Below, in pieces: positions 35,771 through 48,011 of a DNA stretch of 64,000 bases (its first letter is position 1; each line of letters opens with the position of its first letter). The stretch is from Lonicera japonica. Taxonomy: Eukaryota; Streptophyta; Magnoliopsida; Dipsacales; Caprifoliaceae. Position numbers and translations under genes: made by a program. The notes beneath the pieces are model-generated. The model did not search any database, was not told the origin of the DNA, and saw nothing but the letters and a program-made list of their open reading frames with translations. Location: the NCBI GenBank assembly GCA_021464415.1, contig CM038469.1, positions 60,679,650 to 60,743,649 on the forward strand, given 5' to 3'.

Positions 35771-36525
35771 AATCACCTGAAATATATTCTTTGTGGGTCC
35801 TACGTACGATGCGTGTATTTTTTTCCGTGGCAGTATACTTAATTAATTTTACTATTCTTATCTCGTATTTTTATTGTGAAGTGTATCTTATTTATATCTT
35901 GTAAAAATGTAATATATATATATAATAAATATTGGTGAAAATATTAAGTGTATTATTACTCAATTGATTTATAACACCTATTACACATGTCTCAAATGAT
36001 AACTTCTATATGTATATGCTCAACAACTGCGGGATAGAATCTTGTTATCTTTTATTTAATTTAAAATATTATCACATATGCATAAAAAGTATCTTTAAAC
36101 ACAAGTGCACTTTACTAAAGATTTATTTTATAATGTTAGTAGGCGAATTGGTATATCTATTTCGCATTTATTTAGTGTCATTTTAATTAAGTACTAACTC
36201 AACTGCATATATATATATATGATTACTGAAATGTATATGGCTGTCCAGTGGTATAATCGTGATGTAAAATGTTATAGCATATACTTTCATCCATATCAAT
36301 AGGCGTATCCAAAATATAATTCAAATAATATTATTACTGGTTATTTTTTTTGGTCAAAAGCACCTGCAGTTAAGTAGCAGTTATCAGTCGTTGATAAAAA
36401 AAAAATAAAAAAATTAGTAATTATCAGTTATTTATATAATTAAAGGCTTATAATTATTTGAAATCAACATTTTGTTTGACAGATTGAAATAGAACATGTC
36501 CCTGGAATAGAATATAATTAAATAG
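35771..36525. other. AT-rich intergenic sequence
   Basis: Nothing recognisable beyond TA-rich tracts (35916-35932, 36208-36222). It would contain the DUF707 upstream promoter. Confidence 0.4.
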
Positions 36526-36806
36526 AGGTGGTGATGTTGGTACCTTCAAAAATACTTGGTAACATTTCTACTTTAATTCGGTCATTCGTAACTGAGTAAA
36601 GTGTCTATTATTCGGTTGTTGAGTACCGAATATAGGTTTATATATTTGGTTCTTGACAAACGAGTAAGGCATTTTTAAATTTTTTTTAAATTTTGTAAAT
36701 TTATATTCGGTCCTTCACAACTGAATAACGTATATGTTATTCAATTATTAAGGAACGAATGAAAAATATGAGTGTTTTCAAGAGATTTTGGGGTTGCCAG
36801 TGACCT
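36526..36806. mobile_element. hAT-type MITE, family 2, copy 2
   Basis: It matches the 22761-23026 element in order (GGTGATGTTGG start, TTCGGTC motifs, AAGAGATTTTGGGGTTGCC end). It is flanked by the perfect octamer TTAAATAG (36518-36525 and 36807-36814), which assigns the family to the hAT superfamily by duplication length. Confidence 0.85.
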
Positions 36807-36814
36807 TTAAATAG

Positions 36815-38239
36815 TGGAGTGGAAAAAATTTGTGTCGACATATATATATATGTGTGTGTGGATTGATTTGTTTTGTTGTGGGGTGTGCGTAGGTGGAAAA
36901 ACTTTTGAAAACTATATGGCCTCTTCCTATTGATTGACCGGCGCTTTCGGCTCTTACCTAGTCTAGTCGGTCACCTTTCCATGAATGCTTTCGTTTGGCT
37001 TATTCTCTCTACATATTGATTGGTTCAAAATCTAAATAAATAAAAGAGTACGTAGTAAATATTATTATTGCAATTTGAAAATTACAAATTCTTTTTAGGA
37101 ACTTTTAATATCAGGTGGGTCCTGAGGTGAAAATTTTTGAAAGACAAAATTTATAATTTCTTTTTATTAAAGATGGGGTTTTTGACGGATACTGATTTAT
37201 ATATAATACGTAAAAACACTACGAAGATTCAATTTCATATTATTTGTATTAGAATTAATATTTTTCTTAAATAAAGCAGAAGGAATATTGATTTAAAATG
37301 ACCAATAGAATGAGATAAAGAATAATAACACTGTCGGAAAAGTAGGGAAATTAGAAGGTCCAAAGATTGTGAAGGAGAAAGTTTGGCCGAAGTGGAGGGA
37401 GATAACTGGAAGAGTTTAGTGCCTACCTTTTACAAGTTCAATATTTAAATACTTGTTAATCAGATAAGAAAATCCCTAATGATGCTAGTTTGATTCGTTT
37501 TTAGGAATTTTTTATAAAAAAAAATTATCAAGATATTAAATTATAAATTGATAAGACTCAAATTTTTAATGTAAAATTATCATTTTAAGTTTCAGTAACG
37601 AACAAAAATCTCAAATCTAATGAACACTTTTATTTATATATAATTGATCAAAATTGTCCTTTACATAGATTTAAAATTGCCTCCAATTAGACCTCCCCAA
37701 AACATAATTAGAACCTGCATCTTTCTCTCTCTCTCGAATTCTATCCGAAGACTTATTTTTGTTCTTTAAAAAAGAATCAATTGATACTGAACCAGAAAAC
37801 ATGTGCATACAATATTTACTTCAAAAGTTTATTTTAATTTAATTTTTTACCAAATATTTTTATAACCGACAGGATTTAACTTAAAGAGTTTTCAGTCGAA
37901 CTTACTGTTAATCACATGGCTATACTTGGTGATTACTGGCCAACTTAGTATCTTGTTAATTGTTTTTATTTTTTTTCATACATAATTATTGTAAAATGTA
38001 TTGTCAACATATGATTGACTAAAGAAATACCGCAGTTAAATTATTAAAAAAAAAAGAAAAAAAAACTTATTCTTACCCCCAACTAAGTGTACAATGCGTT
38101 AAATTTAGGTCAAGCTGGACGAACATACTTGATGTACCTTTCGATTTATTTAATAAATAAAAAATAATGTCGGACTCTCGTGCATGCAGAATATTGTTGA
38201 AGTAGACAATCAAAGTATTCATTCGCAATTATGCCTAGC
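36815..38239. other. AT-rich intergenic sequence
   Basis: No supported gene or repeat boundaries. A TATATG/TGTG run lies at about 36840-36862 and a CT run near 37722-37735. Confidence 0.4.
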
Positions 38240-38248
38240 TTCAACTTA

Positions 38249-38941
38249 GGGGAATTGACATAAATGACCCTGAAGTTTGGCTTAGATTGCAATTTTGACC
38301 TTCATCTTTCATTGTCTGCAATGTTGGGCCTGAAGTTCAATTACTAATGCAATGTTCACTAGCCGCCCATCTGGATTGCACCAAAAAAAATAACAAAATT
38401 CGGAATGCATATGTCGCACACTGAGCTAAATAGTATTTTTAACGTGGTGTGCTTTGTTAGATCCTAAATGTGTTTAGTGCTTAAAGGTATCTCATCTCAA
38501 ATCACCCATTTGTTTGCAAATCACACTTATTCATTCATAAACTCACCGGGTTAAATAGTCTCCACTAGAAGTCTCAAATACTACAAACACTCAATCATCT
38601 CCTCTGGAAGCTTCAAATGGCGAAACTTTGTACACATTAACTCATCTCTACTAGAAACATCTCCCATTTAAACCCTAATCGATGAGTTTACATACGAATT
38701 ATTGAGTGTGATTTGGGATAGTTTTCAAGCCCTAAGTACAATTGTTACCTGTATAGGATCCAGCTAAGCATGCTACATCAAAAATACAGTGGCCACATAA
38801 GTGCTTTGTTAGTTTTTTTGTAATTGAGATGAATGGAGGGTCAATATTGCCTCACTAATGGAACTTCAGGTTTGACATTTTAAAGTATTAAGGTCAAAAT
38901 TGCAACTAACCAAACTTTAGGGCTAATTATGCAGGTTCCCC
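38249..38941. mobile_element. MITE with ~50-bp inverted termini (MULE-like)
   Basis: The left end GGGGAATTGACATAAATGAC and right end (other strand) GGGGAACCTGCATAATTAGC are inverted repeats, continuing to CTGAAGTTTGG/CTAAAGTTTGG and TTGCAATTTTGACC in both. Flanking 9-mers TTCAACTTA and TTCAGCGCA agree at 6 of 9. Length 693 bp, no coding capacity. Confidence 0.65.
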
Positions 38942-39085
38942 TTCAGCGCAACGTTAAAAAGGTTGCACATGCGCTAATCAAATGCTTGCTTGTAACTGAT
39001 TACCTTGGACTACATGCATGACGGTTACGATGAAACGAACTTATTCGTCAATTGCTTTCATAGCTTATATATTTGTGAATAAAAT

Positions 39086-39745
39086 GAGGGTCGGTAATAT
39101 TTAACACGACACGAACTCGATACGAAATTAGTAGGTTTGGGTCGTGTTTTGAGTTAACTCACTAATTCGAAATTGACCAGCAATTAACATGATTATTTTT
39201 TTTATCTATTTTTTGCAACTATATATATATTTTTTATTTGTCATCCTGCTTAGACAATTGTATTCTTATATTATTTTAAGTATCGGTAGTAGATAATAGT
39301 TATCATGTTTTTTATAATAAATAAACTAGTAATTTTTTATGTTTTTGCTTGGGTGATGAAATGCTATCTATTTTTTATTCAAGATTATTATTATCATATT
39401 ATTTTGATTAAATATTAAATTTTGGTATTGAGTGATACTTATTATTACTTACTAAAAATTTAAAATTATTACAAGACAAGTTAATTATTTTCACATGAAA
39501 CTTGATTATGATTATAATCTTAATATTTAATCATGTCGTGTCGAGTTACAGGTTTAATATGACATATTTATTAAACATGTTAATCGGGTCGTGTTGTATA
39601 ACCTATAAAATAAACAAGTCGTGTTCGAGTTAATATAAATTACACGATTAATTAAACGGGTCTTGCTCGAATTGACACTAATACCGTAATACTTGTGTGT
39701 TGACACGATCCAACCAAGACACTCGAACCCAAATTATCAGCCTTA
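39086..39745. mobile_element. hAT-type MITE with perfect 8-bp target duplication
   Basis: AATAAAAT lies on both sides (39078-39085 and 39746-39753). The termini GAGGGTCGGTAATATTTAAC and (other strand) TAAGGCTGATAATTTGGGTT are degenerate inverted repeats. Subterminal CGTGTCGTG/ACACGACAC motifs occur at both ends (39108-39160 and 39530-39720), as in hAT subterminal binding regions. No transposase. Confidence 0.75.
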
Positions 39746-39753
39746 AATAAAAT

Positions 39754-41400
39754 TTATTTATAGGTATAAAATATTTACTCTTTTTTTTTTTGGGTAAAAG
39801 GTGTAGTAAAATATTTACTTTGACACACTTAAAAGTTAAATTTGGTCCATGCACATACTAATATTAACATCAATACTATTATAAATTATAAACCACCACA
39901 TTTGATTATAACATCAAATTTTTGTATTTTTTATTTTGCCCTTTTAAATTTGTTTTTCTTTTTTTATATAAAAATTATAAATTTGCTGGATTCAAACTTG
40001 TGACCATTAGGATATGATAGAAATCAAGACACTCAACCATTATGATATTTCACAGTTTATTAAATGCTTTCGATTGTAAAATAGAAGGAGACGGTGTATC
40101 GCACAGTGTGTATACCACAGGACCATGAAATATATGCTTTTATTAGGTAAAAATTGCCTCTGGAGGTAAGAGCTTTGGCAAGGACCCGTGCTAGTTTACG
40201 GTCATGACTTGAAACTTCTTTTCTTGTCTTTTTTCAAGAATAGAAAAATATGACTCGTGTGTTTGTTGTCCGGTTTATTTTTTAATATAAATGATATTCT
40301 ACTTTTATGGGGGGGAGGGGCCTTCAATCACTTCTTCAGTTGTGTTATTATTGACAAAGAGTTGATATCACGTCGCATTCATAATTTTCTTATTTCGGTG
40401 CAGTAATTTGTCACTGTTCAATTTTTATACAAGTGCATGATACATAAATACATTTGATATTTAACATTCGAGAATAAAACTTTAAAATCTTAAGGCCGGC
40501 CATACAAGATGTGAAAATTCAAAATTAGACACACTACAAAAAGAATATCAAAAGTGACTATTCCAAGTCAAAAATAAAAACCAAAAATTCTTACCAGATA
40601 TAAAATTATGCTTGCTCCTTATAATTGGTTGGCTCTACTCCCGCTCTATCTTTTGGATTTGCTTTATAGTTGTGTTGGTGTTTTGTTGTAAAAAAAAATA
40701 TATACAATGGAGAAAAAAAACCTCGCGCAAAAAGAAGTTAATAGCCACAATTTTATATATGATATAAATCTAGGTGAAAAGAAAATATTTTCTACTATTT
40801 TTTAAGTTAAATTTGACATAGTTTTTAATTTTAATAAAGTGAAAATACCGATTTTGTGAGTGTTCTTAATAGATGTACATGTATTCTAATCTTGAAAGTT
40901 ACCTTCTTCCTTCTCCAAATCCATTGCAGCTTCCTTAATAATCCAAAACTGATAAGAAATACCAATCTAAATCGTTTAAAACTTTCTTGATCTTGGTTAA
41001 ATCCTTTATATCTCAGTCGATCATAAACTTGATGATGAACTTAGGAGTTGATTTACGTGGGATTTACTTGTGATGATTTTAGTAATTTTGATTGTGATTT
41101 GAGTTTTATTTCTTAAATTAAAATAAAATAAATATAGATTTATAGGGAGATGGAAAATGAGAAATACCCTGCAAATGAAATTAAGGATTTTTTCTGTTAT
41201 GCATTTATAGATGGAGAGGTGCCCTGCTTTTACTCACAAGACTCAATTTTCTGAACTTTTAAAATTTTTGACTCTGCACGCGTACTGGGCTGGGGTCGTT
41301 TTCCCAAGAATTTCACAAATTATATAATATATTACATATATATGCATCCATTCAAAGTCAACTTATAATAAATATATATATCTATACAGAGCATTTTTGA
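39754..41400. other. AT-rich intergenic sequence
   Basis: No gene or repeat with clear ends. A short TTATGGGGGGGAGGGG tract lies near 40308. Confidence 0.4.
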
Positions 41401-41404
41401 TAAA

Positions 41405-41528
41405 GTACAGTCCTTACGGATTGAGCCTTTTTAAGACACTTTTGTATCATAAAAACACTTGGAGTGTGTTTTTACGACGCTTTTACGTCATAAAAGGGAC
41501 CAATCCGTAAGGACTGGTCCTTACTAAA
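41405..41528. repeat. Short fold-back element with a perfect 15-bp core stem
   Basis: AGTCCTTACGGATTG (about 41410) and its exact inverse CAATCCGTAAGGACT (about 41503) bracket about 80 bp that itself has inverted CTTTTGTATCATAA/TTTTACGTCATAAA-like parts. This is typical of a very small MITE. Confidence 0.65.
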
Positions 41529-42979
41529 TTTTTTTTATATATCTATATATATATATGAGAGAGTTTAAGTTATAATTGGTAGAAATAAAAAAGTTTTACT
41601 CTTATTTATAATCTTATTTTAATTTCATAATTCACCAATCTAATTGTTAAATAAAATTAAAATATTTAGAGATACATAAGTCTCTCATTATTGTCATATT
41701 ATGTAGTGGATTATGAACGTTATAAAATTTCACTAATTTAAAATTTTGCATGCTTAATAAATACAATAAAAATAACTTATTTATTGGTGTAATTAATAAA
41801 TTTTAAATATAATTTTTTTTATAGATATGCTTAAAAAATCTTTACACCAATAACTTCAACATTCTCCATATAAATATAAATATATATTTTATTATATATA
41901 TGCTTAAAATATAATAATAGGTCATATTAAGTAATTCATGCTCTAAATGATAACATCTAAAACATGAGTACACCCAATAAAAAAGGTTGTATTTACATCC
42001 CGAAATCTATCACAAACAATCTCTCTAGAATCTAACTAAAACACATTTTAACATTCATCCATTTATCAAAAACACTTCTTCAATTACTTGATGTTAATCG
42101 AGTGCAGAGCCGGCTAAGAGGGCATGCAACCTAAGGTATCTAATTATAAGGAATTAAAGTTGAGGGGGCATTTTGAAAAGTGAAATAAACTAAATTAAGG
42201 GGAGAGGCAAAGAGCTGTTGAGAGTTATTTCCCCTCTTTCTTCTTTTTCTTTTCCGCTGGATCGCTACCTACCTCTTCTCTTTCTATCTTTTTTCCCATT
42301 TTCCCCTCTCTCTCCTCTCCGACTCCTCTTCTGCACGGCTCCACGCCTCCACCCACATGACCATGTCTCTGCTCAAGTGAAGCCTGCCTGCTCCGAGCGT
42401 CCGAAAGTCCACCAAGGGCACCAACTCACCAAACAAGGTTAAGATTCTTAAGCCCTAATTTCTTGATTTTTTGTTTTCTCTTTTCCATTTCTTCCATATT
42501 TCTTGATTTTTAATTATTTAGCAATTAGCATGATATTGATTTGTTGATTGTTGATTTGTTGATTATTTATTGATTTTATTCCATATTTCTTGATTTATGA
42601 TTATTTAGCATGATATTGATTTATTTTTGCTAAATCTAGTTTAGACTTTAGTTTAATCAAGTCCTATACTAGTTTTCCCAATAGCTAAATTTAGCATGAT
42701 ATTGATTTTATGATTATTTAGGATTTAGGATTTATGATTATTTAGAATTTATGATTTATAATATTTCTTGAATTTTGATTTATGATTATTTAGCCCTAAT
42801 TTTATATTATTAGATTTAGCTATTTAGACTTTACTTGTTAAATATTAGTTTTATTCTCGATTAGTTGCATAATATTAGGTGTATTTATTGTCATTGGTTA
42901 ATTGATTATTTGTAATTTTGTATACTTGTACTAGTATTTCTTATTTGATGGTGGTTGTAATTTTTTTATTAGTTTTACA

Positions 42980-45598
42980 ATGTCGGGCAAGCGAATACAA
43001 GATTCGGGAAATAAAAAGAGAAAAATTTTAGAAAAAAGAGAGTTGGTTATACAATCTATTGCAGGTTTCATGGATAGGTATGAAGATAATTTGAATATGG
43101 ATATGGATGTGAATGATGAATATGTGAATATTTTAAATGAGAATGCAAATGTTGATATTGAAAATGTGAATAAGAATGTAAATGATGAAAATATAAATGT
43201 TGATAATAGAAATAGGAATGAGAATGTAAATGATGAAAATGTGAATGTTGATAATGAAAATGAAAATAGGAATGAGAATGTAAATGATGATAATGCGAAT
43301 ATTAATATAGATGATTTAATTGACTCAAAAATTGGAAAGTACATATTTTTCAAAAAGAAATGGATTTACTAGTTGAGAGATGTCCTGTAAGAGTGAGTGA
43401 TCTTACATATCCGGTTGATAAAAAAACAAAGCTTTAGTGACAAATTATATACTCGATGCTTGGCAAATAAGGAAAAATATGATAGACCGTGGTTACTTTA
43501 CTCACTGTCGAAGAATAAGGTATTTTATTTTTATTGTGTATTATTTAGAAAAGAGGGGTTGTCAAGTCCTTTAACTACTGTAGGTCAAGGGTATATTGAT
43601 TGGAATAATATATATTATAGACTTATGGAGCATGAAACGAGCAATGAACATATCCGTAGCATGACATCTTGGACGGAAGCGAAAGGAAGACTAAAAAAAA
43701 GGGTCACAATTGATGCTTCTCAAGAAAGGGCTATTAATAAAGAGAAGGAATATTGGAGAGATGTTTTGAAGAGAATTATGGTTGTTGTCAAAACTCTTAC
43801 TAGTTGTAACTTAGCTTTTCGTGGAGATAATGAGAAGATCGATGACAAACAAAATGAAAACTTTCTAAAGATTATTAATATGATTGCGGAGTTTGATCCA
43901 ATAATGCAATAACACCTTAGGTGTATACGGAAGAAAAAGATTCGAAACCATTATCTTGAATTGACCATAATATTCAAAATGAGATGATACAATTGTTAGC
44001 AAATAAAGTAAAAAAATCCTTTAAATTGTAAAAAAATGCGAAGTATTTCTCTATTATCCTTGATTGCATTCCGGATGTTAGTCACGAGGAACAAATGTCA
44101 CTTGTAATAAGATGTGTAAATATTTCTACAAGTCCTATACAAGTGAAAGAGTTTTTTATTACATTTGTGAAGGTGGTTGAGACAACTAGAGAAGCCCTAT
44201 TTCATGAACTTAAAAGATTGCTTGAGACTCATGAGCTTGATTTTAACAATGTAAGAGGACAAGATATGATAATGATTCAAACATGAAAGGAGACAACAAA
44301 GGTGTACAAGCTAGAGTCTTACGAGAATATCCTAGAGCATTTTACACTCCATACGGTTGTCATTCTCTTAATCTCGCCCTTTGTGATATGACTATGAGTT
44401 GTTTACAAGCAAAGACATTTTTTGGCGTGGTACAACGAATTTATAAATTATTTTCAGGTTCGTCCATCTTTTATTTACTTTATTAATTATTTCCACCATT
44501 TTATAATTACAAATAATTTCGGGTTTAACAAAACGATTGGAGGTTTTCAAGCAATATGTTAAAGATCGTGATGGAAATGGTCTCACTCTTAAGTCATGGT
44601 CGGATACACGCTGGGAAAGCCGTATTGCTAGTGTTAGAGCAATCAAATTTCAAACCCAACAAATAAAACAAGCATTGTAGCATTTGTCGAAACATAGTAA
44701 TGATGCTAGCACTGTGAGTGATGCCAAGTCCTTATCTGAATATGAAATGAACTTTGATTTTCTTGTTAGTATGGTTATTTGGTATAAGATATTAAATAAG
44801 GTTAACAAAGTTAGTAAAGTACTTCAACAAAGAGACATGAATATGGACGTGGTTATAAGTCTCTTAAAAGGTCTCATTGTTTTTTTTTTGAATAATATAG
44901 AGAAGAAAGGTTTAAGAAAGCCAAAATTAAAGCTGAAAAGATTGCCCTTAAATTAAATATTGAATCCCAATTTCGTGAGACAAGTATTCGTACAAAAAAA
45001 ATTGATGAGAAAGCAAGGGATGAGGAAATAGAGTCCATGAAAAATGCATTTAGAGTCACATATTTCTTATTAGTTGTTAATAATACCATTTCTTCACTTA
45101 ATAGTAGATTTGAACAGTTTCAAAAATATGAAGAGACTTTTGGATTCTTGTTTAGTTTGAGTAAGCTAAAGACTTTTAAGCAATGAGGAGTTGATGCATT
45201 CTTGTGATACCCTTGCAACTTTTTAGAAACATGGAGATGTTAGGGATATTGATGAGGTCAAGTTGTTTTCAAAACTACAATTACTAAGAAAATCATTATC
45301 AGAAGACACAACGAAAGCAATTAAAGTTTTTGGGTATATAAAAGATATGCATATTTGTTTCCCACATGCTTAGGTGGCTTACAGAATTTTACTGACTATA
45401 CCAGTGACAGTTGCTACTGCAAAGAGAAGTTTCTCAAAGTTGAAATTGATAAAAAATTATCTTCGATCAACAATGTCAGAAGATAGATTAAGTGGATTAA
45501 CGATGTTATCTATTGAAAAAAGAGTGTTAACTACCATTAATTGTAGTGATGTAATTACTAATTTCGCACTTCAAAAAGCACAAAGAATAGGCTATTAG
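42980..45598 (+). pseudogene. hAT transposase pseudogene (TTF zinc finger, DUF4371, dimerisation domain)
   Basis: From the Met at 42980: an Asn/Asp/Glu-rich low-complexity N-terminus (to 43372); after a frame change, the TTF-type finger and following DUF4371 part (WLLYSLSKNKVFYFYCVLFR, then RLMEHETSNEHI; 43397-43912); a core piece with [18 protein letters not shown] (about 44095-44280); a piece with YGCHSLNLALCDM (44283-44460); then, after what looks like a small intron, [19 protein letters not shown] (about 44580-44640). The C-terminus at 45371-45598 is the dimerisation domain (LTIPVTVATAKRSFSKLKLI). Multiple stops and frame changes show it is dead. It belongs to a different hAT clade from the 13875 element. 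Confidence 0.88.
43100..43310 (+). repeat. Asn-rich coding minisatellite in the second hAT transposase
   Basis: Degenerate units of about 48-84 bp built from GTAAATGATGAAAATGTGAA and GTTGATAATGAAAA motifs are repeated. They encode NENVNDENVNVDN-like blocks. Repeat expansion rather than selection could explain the length. Confidence 0.65.
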
Positions 45599-46185
45599 AT
45601 AGTACTGGGATGGTTTTGTATATTTTTGTTACAAACTCGAAGATTTATCTATCAATCTTATATTAATTATTGTCTTAATTATTATTATTATTATTTTTAA
45701 ATTTGGTAATTAATTGGTTTTAGTTTTTGGATTTTTTTGTTTAAAATTATTAAATATTATGATTTTAAGATTGTTTTGTTGAAGAAGAAGATAATGATAC
45801 AGGGCCCCAATTTTCGTGAATATTAAATTTCGCTTGGGGCCTCATTTTCCCTCAAGCCGGCCTTGGACGAGTACTTAGCAATACACTCTCCACATTTTAA
45901 TCAAATTTATGCGAATGCACTCACATCTAATTAAGTGAATCTTATTTGAAAAACACTACAATGCTTCATTGGGAGATGATAAGCGAGTTCTTACCAACAA
46001 ACTTTTCTTAAATGGGCTGAGTATATGTAATTGTACTTACTTCTCATTAAGTGAACCTTACAATAGTGTTCTTGATAATAAATATACTTTTAAAAGGTCT
46101 TAGTGACAAATAATAGAGTGTAAACACTGCCCATAAAAAAATCGCAATGTTATTTACATTCTCTAAATCTGTGACAAACAGCTCT

Positions 46186-47987
46186 TGTAATACCCCGTAA
46201 TGTAATTAGTGTAAATTAGACACATATTAATCTTGACTAAGTGAAATTTTTGAAGAATTTAAAAATCTTGGTTGAGTATGGAACAAATTATAAAACTTCA
46301 TAAGTTTAGTATGGACTAAATTGTAAAGTTGTAAAACTTTAAAATTAAAATAATAAAATTATGAAACTTCAGGATGAAATATCGTAATTAGGCAAAAGGT
46401 ATATATATATATATATATTTTAAAAAGCAACCGACTTGCCTTGCCTTAAACTTAAGCATCTCCATTTTCTTCTTTTCATTTAATGTGGCCAAGAGACAGA
46501 GGAAAAAAAATAACACGTAGGAACTTTACTTTTTAAAAATTGGTCATCAAAATTTCGCCGAATCAAGTCAAGCCTTCAGGAAAAGTTGTTCTATACGTCA
46601 GGGGCTATGCAAGGGTATAAGAATTTTAGAGTTGTGCTGATCGGGGTTCGGGTTATCAACTTAAATTTCATTCTTTAGGGTTAAATATTTTGAGGTAAGG
46701 GTTTAATTATTTTTAAAACCCGGTAATATGATTTTATTCTATATAAATCATCATATTTTAATTGTTTATGTTTTAAGAATTATTATATGATGAGGATGAT
46801 GATATTTTATGATTTATAAAGTTATGGGCATGTGATTTGAAGCAAGATATGCCATTATACTTAATATATATATATATATATATTAATATACGTGAGGTAT
46901 CCCTTAGATGTATAGATGTTGTATATTGATGAAATTAATAAATTGATGAATTATATACATCAAGGGACATGTATAGAGATTTGTTATAATTATATGGTAT
47001 AAGTTGTTTCAAATGTTCATTTGTTAGCATGTTATGCATACTGTGCATCGTTATTGTGTCAACTGAATTCTTGAAGATCTTTCGGCAAGCTCGGACTATT
47101 CTTATGGCCTATCATGTGGGAATATATCTTGTATATATAGTGCCGAAAACTTATTATGTTTGTTATATTGTTTTGGGACGTGATATGATCTTGTGACGGA
47201 TCCGATTATGATTTTTATTGTGACCCTTTGATGATGAAGAGAATATGTATTGACTGGTGCTTGCCGATGTGAAAATAAGTAAGGCTCGGTACCCTTGGGT
47301 TGAAAATCCCTTAACCCCCAAGGGACAGCAATGAGGTCGGCTATCTAGAGCCAGCAGTGAGTAGCCCGCAAATCTAGACCTCGGCAAAGCATTTGTGATT
47401 TTGTGATATAATATGAACGAACATGTGGTCCAATTTTATTATGATATGATGATGATCTTTGATGAGCTGGATGATGTTATATTATGATTATGTTCGGTTT
47501 ATTCTTTAGGGCGGTCAGGCCCATTCTAATTCTTATGTTTTTGGTTCGGCCCAGTTTCGATTTATTCTTATTATTATTCGGTTCGGTTTCGGTATTTCTT
47601 GATAATGTGGTATGATGGTTGACACAAAAGAGGTAACATGCATATGTACATGTATGCATTGTTTTATCGGTTGAGTCATGATTTATGATTAAACAGTTAA
47701 CTATGTTTTGTACGTAATATTACCTGTTATATCTCCCTACTGAACTGTGAGCTCACCCTGTTTTATGTAATCAAATTCAGGTATTTAGGAGGCAAATAAG
47801 ACAGAAGAAGTGACTGGGGCATGAACGAAGTAGAGGACCTCTGATACCAACTCATTTTTGTTGTATATGTGTGTATATGGCAAGTCACGACTAACCTGGG
47901 TTGTTTTTTACTTTATAATACATGTTGACATGGTGTGTATGCCTTTCAAATTACATGTATCCTACTAATTAAGGCGGGGGTGTTACA
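46186..47987 (+). mobile_element. Solo LTR (Ty3/gypsy-type), plus orientation
   Basis: It starts TGTAATACCCCGTAATG and ends GCGGGGGTGTTACA. Flanking pentamers GCTCT (46181-46185) and GCCCT (47988-47992) differ at one base. It is the same family as 14942-17113 but in the opposite orientation, and 1802 bp against 2172 bp. A conserved fold-back (CCCTTGGGTT with AACCCCCAAGGG, about 47290-47325) is present in both. No internal domain remains. Confidence 0.88.
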
Positions 47988-48011
47988 GCCCTTTTTAGGA
48001 TTTAACTAAAA

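Larger units (their letters stand above)
42115..45865 (+). mobile_element. hAT element of the TTF-zinc-finger/DUF4371 type
   Basis: The left end CAGAGCCGGCTAAGAGGG and right end (other strand) CAAGGCCGGCTTGAGGG are inverted repeats. Flanking octamers ATCGAGTG and GACGAGTA share CGAGT, a degraded 8-bp duplication; the related tandem unit supplies an approximate empty site. The element carries a decayed plus-strand transposase and is 3751 bp long. Confidence 0.85.

Noticed and set aside
42931..43353. Minus-strand Phe/Ser-rich frame
   Set aside because: It is the complement of the Asn-rich minisatellite in the hAT transposase.
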